NCBI RefSeq assembly: GCF_002377905.1
Contig: NZ_DFQS01000018.1
Location: forward strand, 1-25,892
Length of the DNA: 25,892 nucleotides
From: Psychrobacter sp. UBA3483
GTDB lineage: Bacteria > Pseudomonadota > Gammaproteobacteria > Pseudomonadales > Moraxellaceae
Direction: 5' to 3'
Shown: in pieces, positions 7,705 through 16,666 of the stretch
Numbering within the stretch: position 1 is the stretch's first letter
Layout of the letters: every line of letters begins with the position of its first letter
Made by a program: the position numbers and the translations under genes
The notes under the pieces: generated by a model
Told to the model about the DNA's origin: nothing
Database searches by the model: none
The model's input: only the letters and a program-made list of their open reading frames with translations

Positions 7705-8499
7705 CTATTTTTGGCGAGCGACATCCGCTTGTAGTGCTGGTGGTAAGTCCAATATCGTAAGCTCGCTATCGGCTAAATGCTCTGGGCGGGCAACAACCAA
7801 TGCTTTAAAACCATTAGCATTAGCATTAGCATTGGCATTACCATTACCATTACCATTAATATCGTCATCGGCAATGGCAATGGCATTGACCACCTGGATT
7901 TTCTCTAGCTTATCACCTGCGGCTGGCACCTCGCCTGTGCCGCTAACATAATGTAAAAACGCTTTTGGCGCGGCTTTAAAATAAATACGGGCAATGACTT
8001 CTTGACCCAAGTAGCAGCCTTTATCGTAATCCATGCCGCCGCGTTGATGTAGGCGCAGCTCTTGTGGTTGAAACAGACCTTGGGTAGCTGCCACTATCCA
8101 ATAGTTGCCCGTTGCAAGACTGGCTTGCATCCACGCTTGGGTGTCTGCGGGCCTATTATGCTCGTCTTTATGACTAAAGGTTGGCACTCCATCGAGTACG
8201 CAAGGATAAATGGGCGTTGGTGCACTGGTATCAAACTTTGAAAAGGCACCGAACTTTTTTAAATGTGCTTGCAACGAGTCAGCGCAATCGGCACTGATGA
8301 CCACGTCAAAATGTTTTTCGTCTTGTTTTTTAATCCAAAGTCCAAAATCGATACGGCCTTTTAGATTGCTAAGCGCCGTTGCTTGATAGTTAAGCCCGAG
8401 CTTAGTGACATCAGAGGTCAGCTGTCCTTGTAAGAACTTTGCGGCATCTTCACCTTGAATCGTTAATTGAGCAAATTGTGGCAATGTTGATTGAGTCAT
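7705..8499 (-). CDS. ygfZ: YgfZ-like folate-binding Fe-S cluster protein
   Basis: 264-residue member of the YgfZ/GcvT-related family, tetrahydrofolate-binding proteins that support Fe-S cluster assembly or repair. The diagnostic K-G-C-Y-x-G-Q-E motif is at residues 160-167 with Cys162. The N-terminus (QFAQLTIQGEDAAKFLQGQL) is typical of the fold. It is shorter than E. coli YgfZ (326). Residues 215-230 are NGNGNGNANANANANG, encoded by a hexanucleotide tandem repeat, an unusual insertion before the last strands. The ATG has AGGA 9 nt upstream. The gene is followed by dadA on the same strand. Confidence 0.87.
   Translation of the reverse strand: MTQSTLPQFAQLTIQGEDAAKFLQGQLTSDVTKLGLNYQATALSNLKGRIDFGLWIKKQDEKHFDVVISADCADSLQAHLKKFGAFSKFDTSAPTPIYPCVLDGVPTFSHKDEHNRPADTQAWMQASLATGNYWIVAATQGLFQPQELRLHQRGGMDYDKGCYLGQEVIARIYFKAAPKAFLHYVSGTGEVPAAGDKLEKIQVVNAIAIADDDINGNGNGNANANANANGFKALVVARPEHLADSELTILDLPPALQADVARQK
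7813..7860. repeat. in-frame hexanucleotide microsatellite within ygfZ
   Basis: Eight tandem six-base units on the plus strand: ATTAGC x3, ATTGGC, ATTACC x3, ATTAAT. They encode alternating Asn-Ala then Asn-Gly dipeptides in YgfZ. A further degenerate stretch (GGCAATGGCAATGGC) lies at about 7869-7886. Because the unit is six bases, copy-number change would keep the frame and only alter linker length. Confidence 0.9.
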
Positions 8500-8833
8500 T
8501 ATTGTTGTCCTATTTATCGGTCGCTATAGCCTCAGATATTAGGGTTAATACTGAGTTATTAAAGTCGTTGTTCACGTAGTTGTTAAAATAATACTTAAAG
8601 TAGGGTTTGAGGTTTTTACCATCTAAAGACACATGGTCAGCAAATTAAATTTGGTTAAAGCAGAGTACCACAAAAAACCACGTGATAAAAAACGTCCGCG
8701 TTAAGAGATAAGCGAATGTATCAATTAGTCACAGTACCGCGTTTACAAGCGAAGCGATTGGTGAAAGCTGGCGAGTTACGGTACAATGTTAGCTCTAGAA
8801 TACACCCAATTTATCACGGCTGACGAGGAAATT
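8500..8833. other. divergent spacer between ygfZ and the PhnA-like gene
   Basis: About 330 nt with no well-supported gene. Two tiny plus-strand frames (8633-8704, 23 codons; 8716-8823, 35 codons) have no good ribosome-binding site. The last 80 nt carry a promoter for the PhnA-like gene. Confidence 0.5.
8758..8787 (+). promoter_or_regulatory. predicted sigma-70 promoter of PhnA-like gene
   Basis: TTGGTG (8758-8763), an 18-nt spacer, then TACAAT (8782-8787) within TTACGGTACAATG. A nearly identical TTACGGTACAATG occurs before the RDD protein gene (20195-20207), supporting TACAAT as a real -10. The start codon is at 8834. Confidence 0.55.
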
Positions 8834-9187
8834 ATGAGCTTACCCAATTGCCCAAAATGCGATGCTGAATATACGTACGAAGATGGTGCGTTACTGGTAT
8901 GTCCTATGTGCGCTCATGAGTGGACCGCGGCTGAAACCGATGCGGCGCACGATGAAGCACAAGATGCGGTCATTCGTGATGCGGTCGGTAACGAGCTGCA
9001 AGATGGCGATACCGTCACCGTGATTAAAGACTTAAAGGTCAAAGGTTCATCAACCATTATCAAAGTCGGCACCAAAGCAAAAGGGATTCGTCTGTTGCCA
9101 GATGCGTCTGATGGTCATGATATCGACTGTAAACTGGATGGTTATGGACCAATGAAGCTGAAATCATCAGTGGTTAAAAAAGCTTAA
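8834..9187 (+). CDS. yjdM: PhnA/YjdM-family zinc-ribbon protein
   Basis: 117-residue protein of the PhnA (YjdM) family. Cys6/Cys9 (NCPKC) and Cys23/Cys26 (VCPMC) form an N-terminal zinc ribbon. The C-terminal part (GNELQDGDTVTVIKDLKVKG to the end) is the characteristic small beta-barrel domain. The family was named from the E. coli phn region but is not phosphonoacetate hydrolase, and its role is not settled. The ATG at 8834 is preferred over a frame opening 48 nt earlier: GAGGAA lies just upstream and the zinc-ribbon start then matches the family. hemL follows after 61 nt, so read-through is possible. Confidence 0.88.
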   Translation: MSLPNCPKCDAEYTYEDGALLVCPMCAHEWTAAETDAAHDEAQDAVIRDAVGNELQDGDTVTVIKDLKVKGSSTIIKVGTKAKGIRLLPDASDGHDIDCKLDGYGPMKLKSSVVKKA

Positions 9188-9248
9188 GTTGTTGTTAATT
9201 AAGTGATTGTTAATAAAATAAGACCGAATGAATAAGTAGAGAATAATT

Positions 9249-10550
9249 ATGAGCACTAAAAATGAACAACTCTTTGCGCAAGCACGTAAGCATATTCCTG
9301 GCGGTGTAAACTCACCGGTTCGCGCCTTTGCCGGTGTCGGTGGTACGCCTATTTTTATGCACCGTGCTAACGGCAGCAAAATCTATGACACCGAAGACAA
9401 TGCTTATATCGATTATGTCGGCTCTTGGGGTCCGATGATTTTGGGTCATGCGCATCCAAAAGTCATTGATGCGGTTAAAAAAGCCGCTGATGATGGTTTA
9501 AGTTTTGGTACACCAACGCCGTTTGAAACCACCGTTGCTGATAAGATTTGCGAAATTGTCCCAAGCGTTGAGATGATTCGCATGACAAGCTCAGGTACAG
9601 AAGCGACCATGAGCGCGATTCGTTTGGCGCGCGGCTTTACTGAGCGTGATAAAATCGTTAAGTTTGAAGGCTGCTACCATGGTCATTCCGACAGCTTACT
9701 GGTAAAAGCGGGCTCAGGCATGCTAGATATTGGCGAACCAACGTCAAAAGGCGTGCCAGCGGATTTTGCTAAGCATACGATTACCATTCCTTATAATGAC
9801 CCACAAGCGATTAAAGAGTGCTTTGCAAAATGGGGTAGTGAGATTGCTTGCGTGATTGTCGAACCAATCGCTGGCAACATGAATATGGTCATTCCGACGC
9901 AAGAATTCCATGATACTTTGCGCGCAGAATGTACCGCCAATGGCGCGGTATTGATTTTTGATGAAGTGATGACCGGTTTTCGCGTCGGACTTGGCGGCGC
10001 GCAAGCGCATTTTGATATTGACCCTGATTTGACTTGCTTTGGTAAAATCATCGGTGCCGGCTTACCCGTTGGTGCTTTCGGTGGTAAAAAAGAAGTGATG
10101 TCTTGTATCGCGCCACTTGGCGGCGTCTATCAGGCGGGTACGTTATCAGGTAATCCGCTAGCCATGCGCGCTGGTATTGCGATGTTTGAAGACTTAACCG
10201 TCGATGGTTTTTATGATCAATTATCTGCGAAAGTAGACCAGCTTATTGATGGTATCCAAGCTGCTGCGGATAAGCATGGTATTAACTTGCGTACTAATAA
10301 ACAGGGCGGCATGTTTGGGGTGTTCTTTGTTAAAGATAAGGCGACAAACGTACCGCAAAACTTCGATGACGTCACCGAGTGCGACATGGAGGTGTTTAAT
10401 ACCTTCTTCCATGGCATGCTAAAGCGCGGTATCTACCTTGCGCCATCGGCTTATGAAGCAGGTTTTATGTCAATCAAGCATAGCGATGCCGACATTGAAG
10501 CATCTATTAAAGCCGCTGATGAGATTTTTACAGAAATGGCAAACGCTTAG
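9249..10550 (+). CDS. hemL: glutamate-1-semialdehyde 2,1-aminomutase
   Basis: 433-residue PLP enzyme that converts glutamate-1-semialdehyde to 5-aminolevulinate, the C5 route into haem. The PLP lysine is Lys266 in CFGKIIGAGLPVGAFGG, matching Lys265 of E. coli HemL. Other family marks are the phosphate-contact SSGTEATMSAIRLAR, YHGHSDSLL, and the PLP-ring aspartate segment IFDEVMTGFR. Full length and typical start (STKNEQLFAQARKHIPGGVNSPVRAF). It is followed by a strong terminator shared with the convergent Mpo1-like gene. Confidence 0.97.
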   Translation: MSTKNEQLFAQARKHIPGGVNSPVRAFAGVGGTPIFMHRANGSKIYDTEDNAYIDYVGSWGPMILGHAHPKVIDAVKKAADDGLSFGTPTPFETTVADKICEIVPSVEMIRMTSSGTEATMSAIRLARGFTERDKIVKFEGCYHGHSDSLLVKAGSGMLDIGEPTSKGVPADFAKHTITIPYNDPQAIKECFAKWGSEIACVIVEPIAGNMNMVIPTQEFHDTLRAECTANGAVLIFDEVMTGFRVGLGGAQAHFDIDPDLTCFGKIIGAGLPVGAFGGKKEVMSCIAPLGGVYQAGTLSGNPLAMRAGIAMFEDLTVDGFYDQLSAKVDQLIDGIQAAADKHGINLRTNKQGGMFGVFFVKDKATNVPQNFDDVTECDMEVFNTFFHGMLKRGIYLAPSAYEAGFMSIKHSDADIEASIKAADEIFTEMANA

Positions 10551-10608
10551 TTTGAAAACTATTGGACTAGATTAAGAGTGTTTGGTTCTTAATGGTAGAG
10601 ATTAAAAT

Positions 10609-10643
10609 AAAAAGCCAGCATGATTTATTATGCTGGCTTTTTT
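10609..10643. terminator. bidirectional terminator after hemL
   Basis: AAAAAGCCAGCAT (10609-10621) pairs with ATGCTGGCTTTTT (10630-10642), followed by T. It separates hemL from the convergent Mpo1-like gene. Confidence 0.9.
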
Positions 10644-10678
10644 GCGTTTATTAAATTAAGTCTGTTAAACGATGCTGA

Positions 10679-11107
10679 TTAAATTTTATCGAACTTACGG
10701 TCTTTTAAACTTAAATTACCGCGCAGCACATCGCTAAACATACGAAAGTCGCTGGCAAAGCTTTGTAGAGGAAATTTAAAAGAAGCCGGTTTGTTTTTCT
10801 CAAAGAAAAAATGCCCGACCCACGCGCAAGCATATCCCGCGGCAATACCTTTGAGCAACGGTTTAGCCGAGCGGTTTTTAACGGATTTTGCTAAGCCTAA
10901 AAGGCCAAAGCTACTACCGGCGAAATGCAAACGGCGGCAAGCCATATTTTGATGCTCATTTAGATAAAAGTCATAAAATTTATGCTTGGCTGGGTGTGCT
11001 ACCTTGATAAGTTTGCCATTACTTTCTTTATTAAGACTGGCTTTGGTTTGTGAGGTTTTGCTTTGTGATGCTTTGGTTTGCGACGTTTGGCTAGTAGTTT
11101 GATTCAT
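10679..11107 (-). CDS. Mpo1-like (DUF962) family protein
   Basis: 142-residue protein of the Mpo1/YGL010w (DUF962) family. Typical segments are FYLNEHQNMACRRLHFAGSS (residues about 47-66), a hydrophobic GIAAGYACAWVGHFFFEKNKP, and a C-terminal DFRMFSDVLRGNL. Yeast Mpo1 is an Fe(II)-dependent dioxygenase acting in alpha-oxidation of 2-hydroxy fatty acids; the conserved histidines here are compatible with that, but bacterial substrates are unknown. The first 30 residues are a low-complexity Thr/Ser/Gln/Lys stretch with TSQTKAS twice. The ATG at 11107 is chosen because AAGGAAG lies 7 nt upstream; an upstream in-frame TTG would overlap that site. Confidence 0.8.
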   Translation of the reverse strand: MNQTTSQTSQTKASQSKTSQTKASLNKESNGKLIKVAHPAKHKFYDFYLNEHQNMACRRLHFAGSSFGLLGLAKSVKNRSAKPLLKGIAAGYACAWVGHFFFEKNKPASFKFPLQSFASDFRMFSDVLRGNLSLKDRKFDKI

Positions 11108-11543
11108 GGTTTTGCTTCCTTGCAAATTATTTATTTTAAATCATCAATGAGTTATGAATGCTCAATCGCAAAGATTGGGGTCTGCTTTATATAATAAGCT
11201 TATATAACCAATGTTTAGGATATAAGTAAGTGCTTGTTATCTATTACAATATACTGGCTAGCTATGACGCTGCTAGCGTATTTTTAATGTAGCAAACCGA
11301 CTGTATTAAGACAAGGGCTAGAGACTGACTTTAAGGTTCTTGTTTAATCACTGTTTAGCCAGTATTTAATTGAGCTTTTTTAAATATGTAGCTGCTTTTG
11401 AAAGCTATGTTTAGCGATGGTAGCCGCTGACTTGCCAGCGTTTGGCATAAATGCTTTAATGGCAAAACTTGCTAGTATTCTCTATTTTAAAAGCGTTTAG
11501 ACTTTTAAATACCCCTTTATCTAATACGGTAATAACAGCCCTT
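11108..11543. other. divergent spacer between Mpo1-like gene and ppx
   Basis: About 435 nt of A+T-rich sequence with no supported gene, repeat or RNA. It should contain the divergent promoters, but no promoter was clear enough to call. Confidence 0.5.
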
Positions 11544-13079
11544 ATGCCCAAAGACTACCTGAAAAATCCACCACTTGCTGATGATGAAATGATGGCGGCC
11601 ATTGATATCGGCTCCAACAGTTTTCATTTGGCCATTGCACGCCTTGATCACGGTGAAGTGCGAAAAGTGGTGTCTATGTCTGAAAAGGTGCAGCTTGCTG
11701 CCGGACTCGATGAGAATAATATCTTGGGCGCGGCGGCTGAAAAGCGCGGTCTTGAATGTTTAAGCCGCTTTGTGGCGCGTTTAGATTCGGTGCCGCCTGA
11801 GCGTATCCGTGTCGTCGCGACCAACGCCTTACGCCAAGCCAAAAATGCCAATGACTTTATTAATCGTGCCAATAAAATTTTGCCGAAACCGATTGAGATT
11901 ATCGCTGGACGAGAAGAGGCGCGTTTGATTTATTTGGGCGTCTCGCACACCAATGCCAGTAGTGACAAACGCTTGGTCGTCGATATTGGTGGTGGTTCGA
12001 CAGAGTTTATCATTGGTCAAGAGTTCGATCCGTTATTGACCGAGAGCTTGCAGATGGGCTGCGTCGCCTTTACACAAAAGTATTTTTCGGACGGCTTGAT
12101 TACCAAAGAAGCCTTTAATAATGCCATCTCAGCGGCGCGTAAAGAAGTGCTAGCGATTAATGGACGCTACCAAAAAGTCGGTTGGAGTAGTGTGATAGGC
12201 TCGAGTGGGACGATTAAAGCGGTGCGCAATGTCCTTGTCTCAAAAGGTTGGGCGGATGAGCAAGAGCGCATTACTTATAAAGGCGTGAAAAAGTTAGAAA
12301 AACTATTGCTTAAAATTGGCAATGTCGATGACATTGAGTTAGAAGGCGTCAAAGAGCATCGTAAAGCCGTTTTCCCCGCAGGCGTTGCGGTACTGCGTGC
12401 CATCATGAAAGTATTGAACATCGAGACCATGGTGTACTCAGATGGCGCGCTACGCGAAGGCGTCATGTACGATATGCTCGGCCGCTTTGCTAGTGAAGAC
12501 GTGCGTGACCGCAGTGTTTTGGCTTTGATAAAGCGCTACTCTGGCGATAAAAAACAAGCCAAACAAGTGGTCAAAACCAGCCGTAGCCTATTCGAGCAAG
12601 TCAAAGCCAAGCTTGAACTGACTAGTGAAGATGGCGATTTGCTCAGACGTGCGGCTTCTTTGCATGAGATAGGCTTAGCGATTGCCCATAGCGGCTATCA
12701 TAAGCACAGTGCTTATTTGGTTGAATACTCTGATATTCCTGGGTTTTCGCAGGTCGATCAAAAGCGTATGGCGCAGTTGATGCTCAATCATCGCCGTAAG
12801 CTGAAAGCCGATATACTAGAGCAGACCTGTATCATCGGTGGCGATTCGCTGGTTTATCTGTGTTTGCTGCTACGCTTAGCGGTACTCGCGCATCATAGCC
12901 GTAGCGAGCATGAATTGCCGAAACTGGGATTAAAAGTGATCGATAATAATCGCTGGCAAATTACGGTTGGCGAAAGTAGTGAGCACTATGCGTTCTTATT
13001 GTCAGACTTGCATACTGAGATTGAGCAGTTTGCTAAATGGGGCGTGAAGCTAAGCGTCGTTGAGGACGATTGTGGTTAA
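11544..13079 (+). CDS. ppx: exopolyphosphatase, Ppx/GppA family
   Basis: 511-residue ASKHA-fold phosphatase; Ppx releases phosphate from polyphosphate chain ends and GppA hydrolyses pppGpp. The phosphate-1 loop is AAIDIGSNSFHLAIA (residues 18-32) and the phosphate-2 motif is VVDIGGGSTEFIIG (about 145-158). An HD-like C-terminal helical domain contains LHEIGLAIAHSGYHKHSAY (about 372-390), so this is the long two-module form; length matches E. coli Ppx (513). The ATG at 11544 gives the usual N-terminus. The frame is open further upstream to a TTG at 11469, and no strong ribosome-binding site decides between them. Ppx is favoured over GppA by length but not proven. Confidence 0.88.
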   Translation: MPKDYLKNPPLADDEMMAAIDIGSNSFHLAIARLDHGEVRKVVSMSEKVQLAAGLDENNILGAAAEKRGLECLSRFVARLDSVPPERIRVVATNALRQAKNANDFINRANKILPKPIEIIAGREEARLIYLGVSHTNASSDKRLVVDIGGGSTEFIIGQEFDPLLTESLQMGCVAFTQKYFSDGLITKEAFNNAISAARKEVLAINGRYQKVGWSSVIGSSGTIKAVRNVLVSKGWADEQERITYKGVKKLEKLLLKIGNVDDIELEGVKEHRKAVFPAGVAVLRAIMKVLNIETMVYSDGALREGVMYDMLGRFASEDVRDRSVLALIKRYSGDKKQAKQVVKTSRSLFEQVKAKLELTSEDGDLLRRAASLHEIGLAIAHSGYHKHSAYLVEYSDIPGFSQVDQKRMAQLMLNHRRKLKADILEQTCIIGGDSLVYLCLLLRLAVLAHHSRSEHELPKLGLKVIDNNRWQITVGESSEHYAFLLSDLHTEIEQFAKWGVKLSVVEDDCG

Positions 13080-13355
13080 GGCATCAGCGCTGAGCGCAAA
13101 CGCGGCTTCTTTAACACTGATTTTTAATACTAATGTTTAACGCTAAGCCGTTACTATTGTAGTAATAGCGCTACAGATTAACGTAACAAAAGCGCCGTTG
13201 TGAGTAATGCCATGCCCTTTAAGATGTGCTACTATAGCTTCTATTGAGTTTACAACTGTACTTTCATTGTTTGAGAGTCGTTAATAACAGTATTAACTAA
13301 CACAGCCATTATTAACCATCACCACATTATATAGAATTACGAAAGGGAAGCGTCT

Positions 13356-14159
13356 ATGAGTACCGTCTGGGATAGCGTTCAGCTTGCACGGCATGCCAAA
13401 CGTCCATTATTTATGGACTATGTGAATCAGCTGTTTACCGAATTTGATGAGTTGCATGGCGACCGTGCTTATGCAGATGATAAGGCTATTCTTGGTGGTC
13501 TTGCGCGCTTGGACGGTCAGCCTGTGATGGTGATTGGTCAGCATCGTGGTCGTAGCACGCGCGAGCGTATCGCCCATAATTTTGGCATGGCAAACCCCGA
13601 AGGCTATCGCAAGGTGATTCGTTTGGTAAAAATGGCTGAGCGTTTTAATATTCCGGTAATGACCTTTGTTGATACTCAAGGCGCTTACCCCGGTATTGGT
13701 GCTGAAGAGCGCGGCCAAGCGCAAGCCATCGCCGAAAGTATCGCCGTGTTCTCTAGCCTTAAAGTCCCTGTTATCGTCACCATTATTGGTGAAGGCGGTT
13801 CAGGTGGCGCATTGGCAATTGGCGTTGGCGATAAGGTAAATATGCTGCAAAACAGTATTTACTCTGTTATCTCTCCTGAAGGCTGTGCGTCTATCCTGTG
13901 GAAAACCGCTGAAAAAGCCCAAGATGCCAGTGAAGCTTTGAAATTAAATGCCATTAACCTCTATCAAATGGGCTTAATTGACGCGGTTATCGATGAAGGC
14001 GAGGGCGCTCATCTTCAACCGCAACCTGTCATGACGGCGCTAAAAGCATTAATCGTTGAGCAACTAGATGAGCTGAAAGACATGGATTCACATGAGCTTT
14101 GCGAGCTGCGTTATGAGAAGCTTAAATCCTTTAACTCAGAAGTGATGTTGCCTTGCTAA
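13356..14159 (+). CDS. accA: acetyl-CoA carboxylase carboxyltransferase subunit alpha
   Basis: 267-residue alpha subunit of the carboxyltransferase that, with AccD, transfers CO2 from carboxybiotin to acetyl-CoA to make malonyl-CoA. The core matches E. coli AccA closely: FDELHGDRAYADDKAI, GMANPEGYRKV, VDTQGAYPGIGAEERGQ, IGEGGSGGALAIGVGDKVNM and SPEGCASILWK. Compared with E. coli AccA (319), about 55 N-terminal residues (the leading helical segment) are absent; it begins directly at the region equal to QLARHPQRP. The ATG is well supported by GAAAGGGAAG upstream, so the short form is probably genuine. A terminator follows. Confidence 0.96.
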   Translation: MSTVWDSVQLARHAKRPLFMDYVNQLFTEFDELHGDRAYADDKAILGGLARLDGQPVMVIGQHRGRSTRERIAHNFGMANPEGYRKVIRLVKMAERFNIPVMTFVDTQGAYPGIGAEERGQAQAIAESIAVFSSLKVPVIVTIIGEGGSGGALAIGVGDKVNMLQNSIYSVISPEGCASILWKTAEKAQDASEALKLNAINLYQMGLIDAVIDEGEGAHLQPQPVMTALKALIVEQLDELKDMDSHELCELRYEKLKSFNSEVMLPC

Positions 14160-14236
14160 GCATTTATATGAAATTATCTTGCTAGGTTACTTAAAATTAG
14201 CTTTTAACGATATCGATTTACGCTTAATGCTAAAAT

Positions 14237-14267
14237 AAAAACGTGTCATTTTATGGCGCGTTTTTTT
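14237..14267 (+). terminator. terminator after accA
   Basis: AAAAACGTG (14237-14245) pairs with CGCGTTTTT (14257-14265) with one G-U pair, followed by a run of seven T in total. Confidence 0.75.
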
Positions 14268-14328
14268 GTGCCGATTCGTTTATATGTCAATTGATTTATA
14301 CGTAGATATAGCCACCTAATAAATAAGA

Positions 14329-15918
14329 ATGATTATGACCAGTAGCGCCATCCTTCCACACGCCACTAAACTAATTGCAGAACTGCCTATTGATAATGCT
14401 TTAGCAGAAGCGTTATTAAGCAGTCTGGCTGAATATGGCGAGCAACTACATGGTCGCCGACTTTGGCTGGCTTGTAGTGGCGGGCGTGATTCGTTGGCAC
14501 TGGCAGCACTTTGCGTACAGCTCTATCATCAAGGTGAATTACCATTTTTACCGCAATTACTGCATGTCAATCATGGTCTACAAGCAGGTAGTGGCGCTTG
14601 GGCTGCGCATGTGGCTCAGTGGGCAAAGGTGCAGAATATACCTTGCCGGATTTTACGCGCCCAAGTGGACGGCCATGATGAACAAGCCGCACGCCAAGCA
14701 CGTTATGATGTGATGCGTGCACAGCTTAATCAAGATGATGTTTTATTATTAGCCCATCATGCCGATGACCAAGCGGAAACGGTTTTAATGCGCCTGATTC
14801 AAGGCGCTGGGGTAAATGGTTTATCGGCTATGCAGCCGTGGCGCATTCAAACGCGGGGCACACATCGTATAGCATTATGGCGACCGTGGCTAACGGTAAA
14901 ACGCGCCGATATCAGCGCCTATGCTCAGCGTTTAAAGCTACCTTATATCGATGACCCAACCAATGATGCTGGTGATAATGTGCGTAGCGGCTTGCGTCGA
15001 GATATTATGCCAATATTGGCGAGCTATAACTCCAATGTTATTGATAATATTGCTCGTAGCGCGCAGTTACTAAGTGACGCGCAATTAATAATCAATGCCC
15101 AAGCAGGCGAGGATTTGCAACAGATAGAGATTGCATCATTACAATTACCACCTGCCCAGCGCGTGCTAAATATAGATAAATTGCAAAAAATACCGATTTA
15201 TCGTCAGCGCCAATTATTGCACCATTGGCTTGGTCAAGATGAGCCATTACCGCCCGCTAAACAGCTCGTTGATGATGTCTTACGCCTAAGCCAACGTAAT
15301 GATAATGACCATCAAACGGCGCTATTTTGGCAAGGTCGCAAAGCGTCTTATAGCATTCGCCGTTATCGTCAGCAGCTTTATCGTCTCAGCAGTGACTGGC
15401 TCAAATGGCTTGAGTTGCCGCTTACCGAGCAGACGCAGAGCTTGTCGATTCATACTGAATCTCATCTTATTGGAGCTGATATTCATGCAACTGGCAGACA
15501 ACCTGTTGCAATTAATTTACGTAATGAGGATAAATTTGCTTGGCAATTAAAAGCTTTGCCAAATGAAGTAATTCAGCTATTAGATAGCTATAACGTAGAA
15601 AGCGATACAGATAAGCTTAAGATTACCTTTGCGCCATTAGAGCGCAATCAGCGTGTGCAAACAGCATTGGCATCGCGCCCGCAATCAGGCAAAAAGCTTT
15701 ATCAAACCTTGGCTATTCCATCATGGCTGCGTGAGAGCTTGATCGTGGTTAGTGTGACTTTGATAAATAAGGAAAGTAGTGAAAATGGGCTTTTAGAAAG
15801 TGAGTACCCGAGAGAATTGCCTATTTTATTATTATCGCCTTTTGCAAGTTGGGTATTGGATGGCTTTAATATAGATAGTGCTATTAGCAGCTATTTAACC
15901 GTACATAGTCCGTTTTAA
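14329..15918 (+). CDS. tilS: tRNA(Ile)-lysidine synthase
   Basis: 529-residue N-type ATP pyrophosphatase that puts lysidine on C34 of tRNA-Ile(CAU), changing its identity from Met to Ile. The PP-loop is SGGRDS (residues 50-55) after RLWLAC. LLLAHHADDQAETVLMRLIQGAGVNGL and the YIDDPTND segment are typical TilS motifs. The C-terminal region is long and ends in SYLTVHSPF; the protein is about 100 residues longer than E. coli TilS (432). Two in-frame ATG codons (14329, 14335) are nearly equivalent starts. It stands between the accA terminator and a convergent acetyltransferase gene. Confidence 0.93.
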   Translation: MIMTSSAILPHATKLIAELPIDNALAEALLSSLAEYGEQLHGRRLWLACSGGRDSLALAALCVQLYHQGELPFLPQLLHVNHGLQAGSGAWAAHVAQWAKVQNIPCRILRAQVDGHDEQAARQARYDVMRAQLNQDDVLLLAHHADDQAETVLMRLIQGAGVNGLSAMQPWRIQTRGTHRIALWRPWLTVKRADISAYAQRLKLPYIDDPTNDAGDNVRSGLRRDIMPILASYNSNVIDNIARSAQLLSDAQLIINAQAGEDLQQIEIASLQLPPAQRVLNIDKLQKIPIYRQRQLLHHWLGQDEPLPPAKQLVDDVLRLSQRNDNDHQTALFWQGRKASYSIRRYRQQLYRLSSDWLKWLELPLTEQTQSLSIHTESHLIGADIHATGRQPVAINLRNEDKFAWQLKALPNEVIQLLDSYNVESDTDKLKITFAPLERNQRVQTALASRPQSGKKLYQTLAIPSWLRESLIVVSVTLINKESSENGLLESEYPRELPILLLSPFASWVLDGFNIDSAISSYLTVHSPF

Positions 15919-15935
15919 GATTTTACTTAAAGTAT

Positions 15936-16448
15936 TTAAGAGGATAGGTCACTAATTTTTCTGATCATTTTGATATCTACTATTTGCATATCTTTATAAT
16001 ATTCTTCACTTTTTTCACCATTACAGACAAAGCCGAATTTTTTATAAAAATGAATGGCAGGCGCGTTATCCTCTAATACCCATAAACAAAAATTTGCATT
16101 GATATTAAAACCCAATATGGCTTGTAGTGACGTTTTCATCAATTTAGTGCCTATACCTCGCCCATGATATTCTGATAAGACATATAGAGTTGTGATTTCA
16201 TAGCTATTATTTTTAGTAAAATACCCAATAAATCCTACACTCCTATGATTAGCATCATAGGCTATCCAAATAATGACATCAGGATGATTAATCAATTCCT
16301 GCCACATTTTTGTTTTTTCACTAAGGTTGTTTTTATTATCGATATAAAGCTCAGGTAGTAGACTCAAGTAAGCATCATGCCAACTTTTAAAATGAATATC
16401 TGCAATATCTGCAAAATCTTCTGACTGGGCTTTACGAATGAAAAACAT
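15936..16448 (-). CDS. GNAT-family N-acetyltransferase
   Basis: 170-residue GNAT protein transferring an acetyl group from acetyl-CoA to an unknown amine. The acetyl-CoA pyrophosphate motif is YVLSEYHGRGIGTKLM (residues 89-104), followed by WVLEDNAPAIHFYKKFGF (123-140), the usual motif-B region. The N-terminus (MFFIRKAQSEDFADIADIHFKSWHDAY) fits the RimI-like class. The gene is visibly richer in A+T and in AAT/AAA/ATT codons than neighbouring tilS and proC, which suggests recent acquisition. It is convergent with tilS, whose stop lies 17 nt away, and no clear terminator separates them. Confidence 0.88.
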   Translation of the reverse strand: MFFIRKAQSEDFADIADIHFKSWHDAYLSLLPELYIDNKNNLSEKTKMWQELINHPDVIIWIAYDANHRSVGFIGYFTKNNSYEITTLYVLSEYHGRGIGTKLMKTSLQAILGFNINANFCLWVLEDNAPAIHFYKKFGFVCNGEKSEEYYKDMQIVDIKMIRKISDLSS

Positions 16449-16666
16449 ATCTTCCCCTCTAAATTACTTTCTATAAATTTCTTTTTAATCTAACAGTTAA
16501 GCTATGTGATATTCGATGTTAATTTAGTATCTCAATTAAACTTAGTGCTGTTCTTAGCCTTTGAATTTATCAAACGACGCCAGTAGCAGTATGGTAAACT
16601 GAGTGTCATTTTACCTATCATTATGTTAGTTTGAATGCCTTTGCATTTTTTGAATAGGAGACACGT

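Noticed and set aside
7813..7886. Possible CRISPR-like or intergenic array
   Set aside because: The units are six bases long without spacers and lie in frame inside ygfZ, so this is a coding microsatellite.
8633..8704. 23-codon plus-strand frame with a basic product
   Set aside because: Very short, no clear ribosome-binding site and no recognised family; could be real but cannot be supported.
8716..8823. 35-codon plus-strand frame ending just before the PhnA-like start
   Set aside because: It runs through the predicted promoter of the PhnA-like gene and has no ribosome-binding site or recognisable family.
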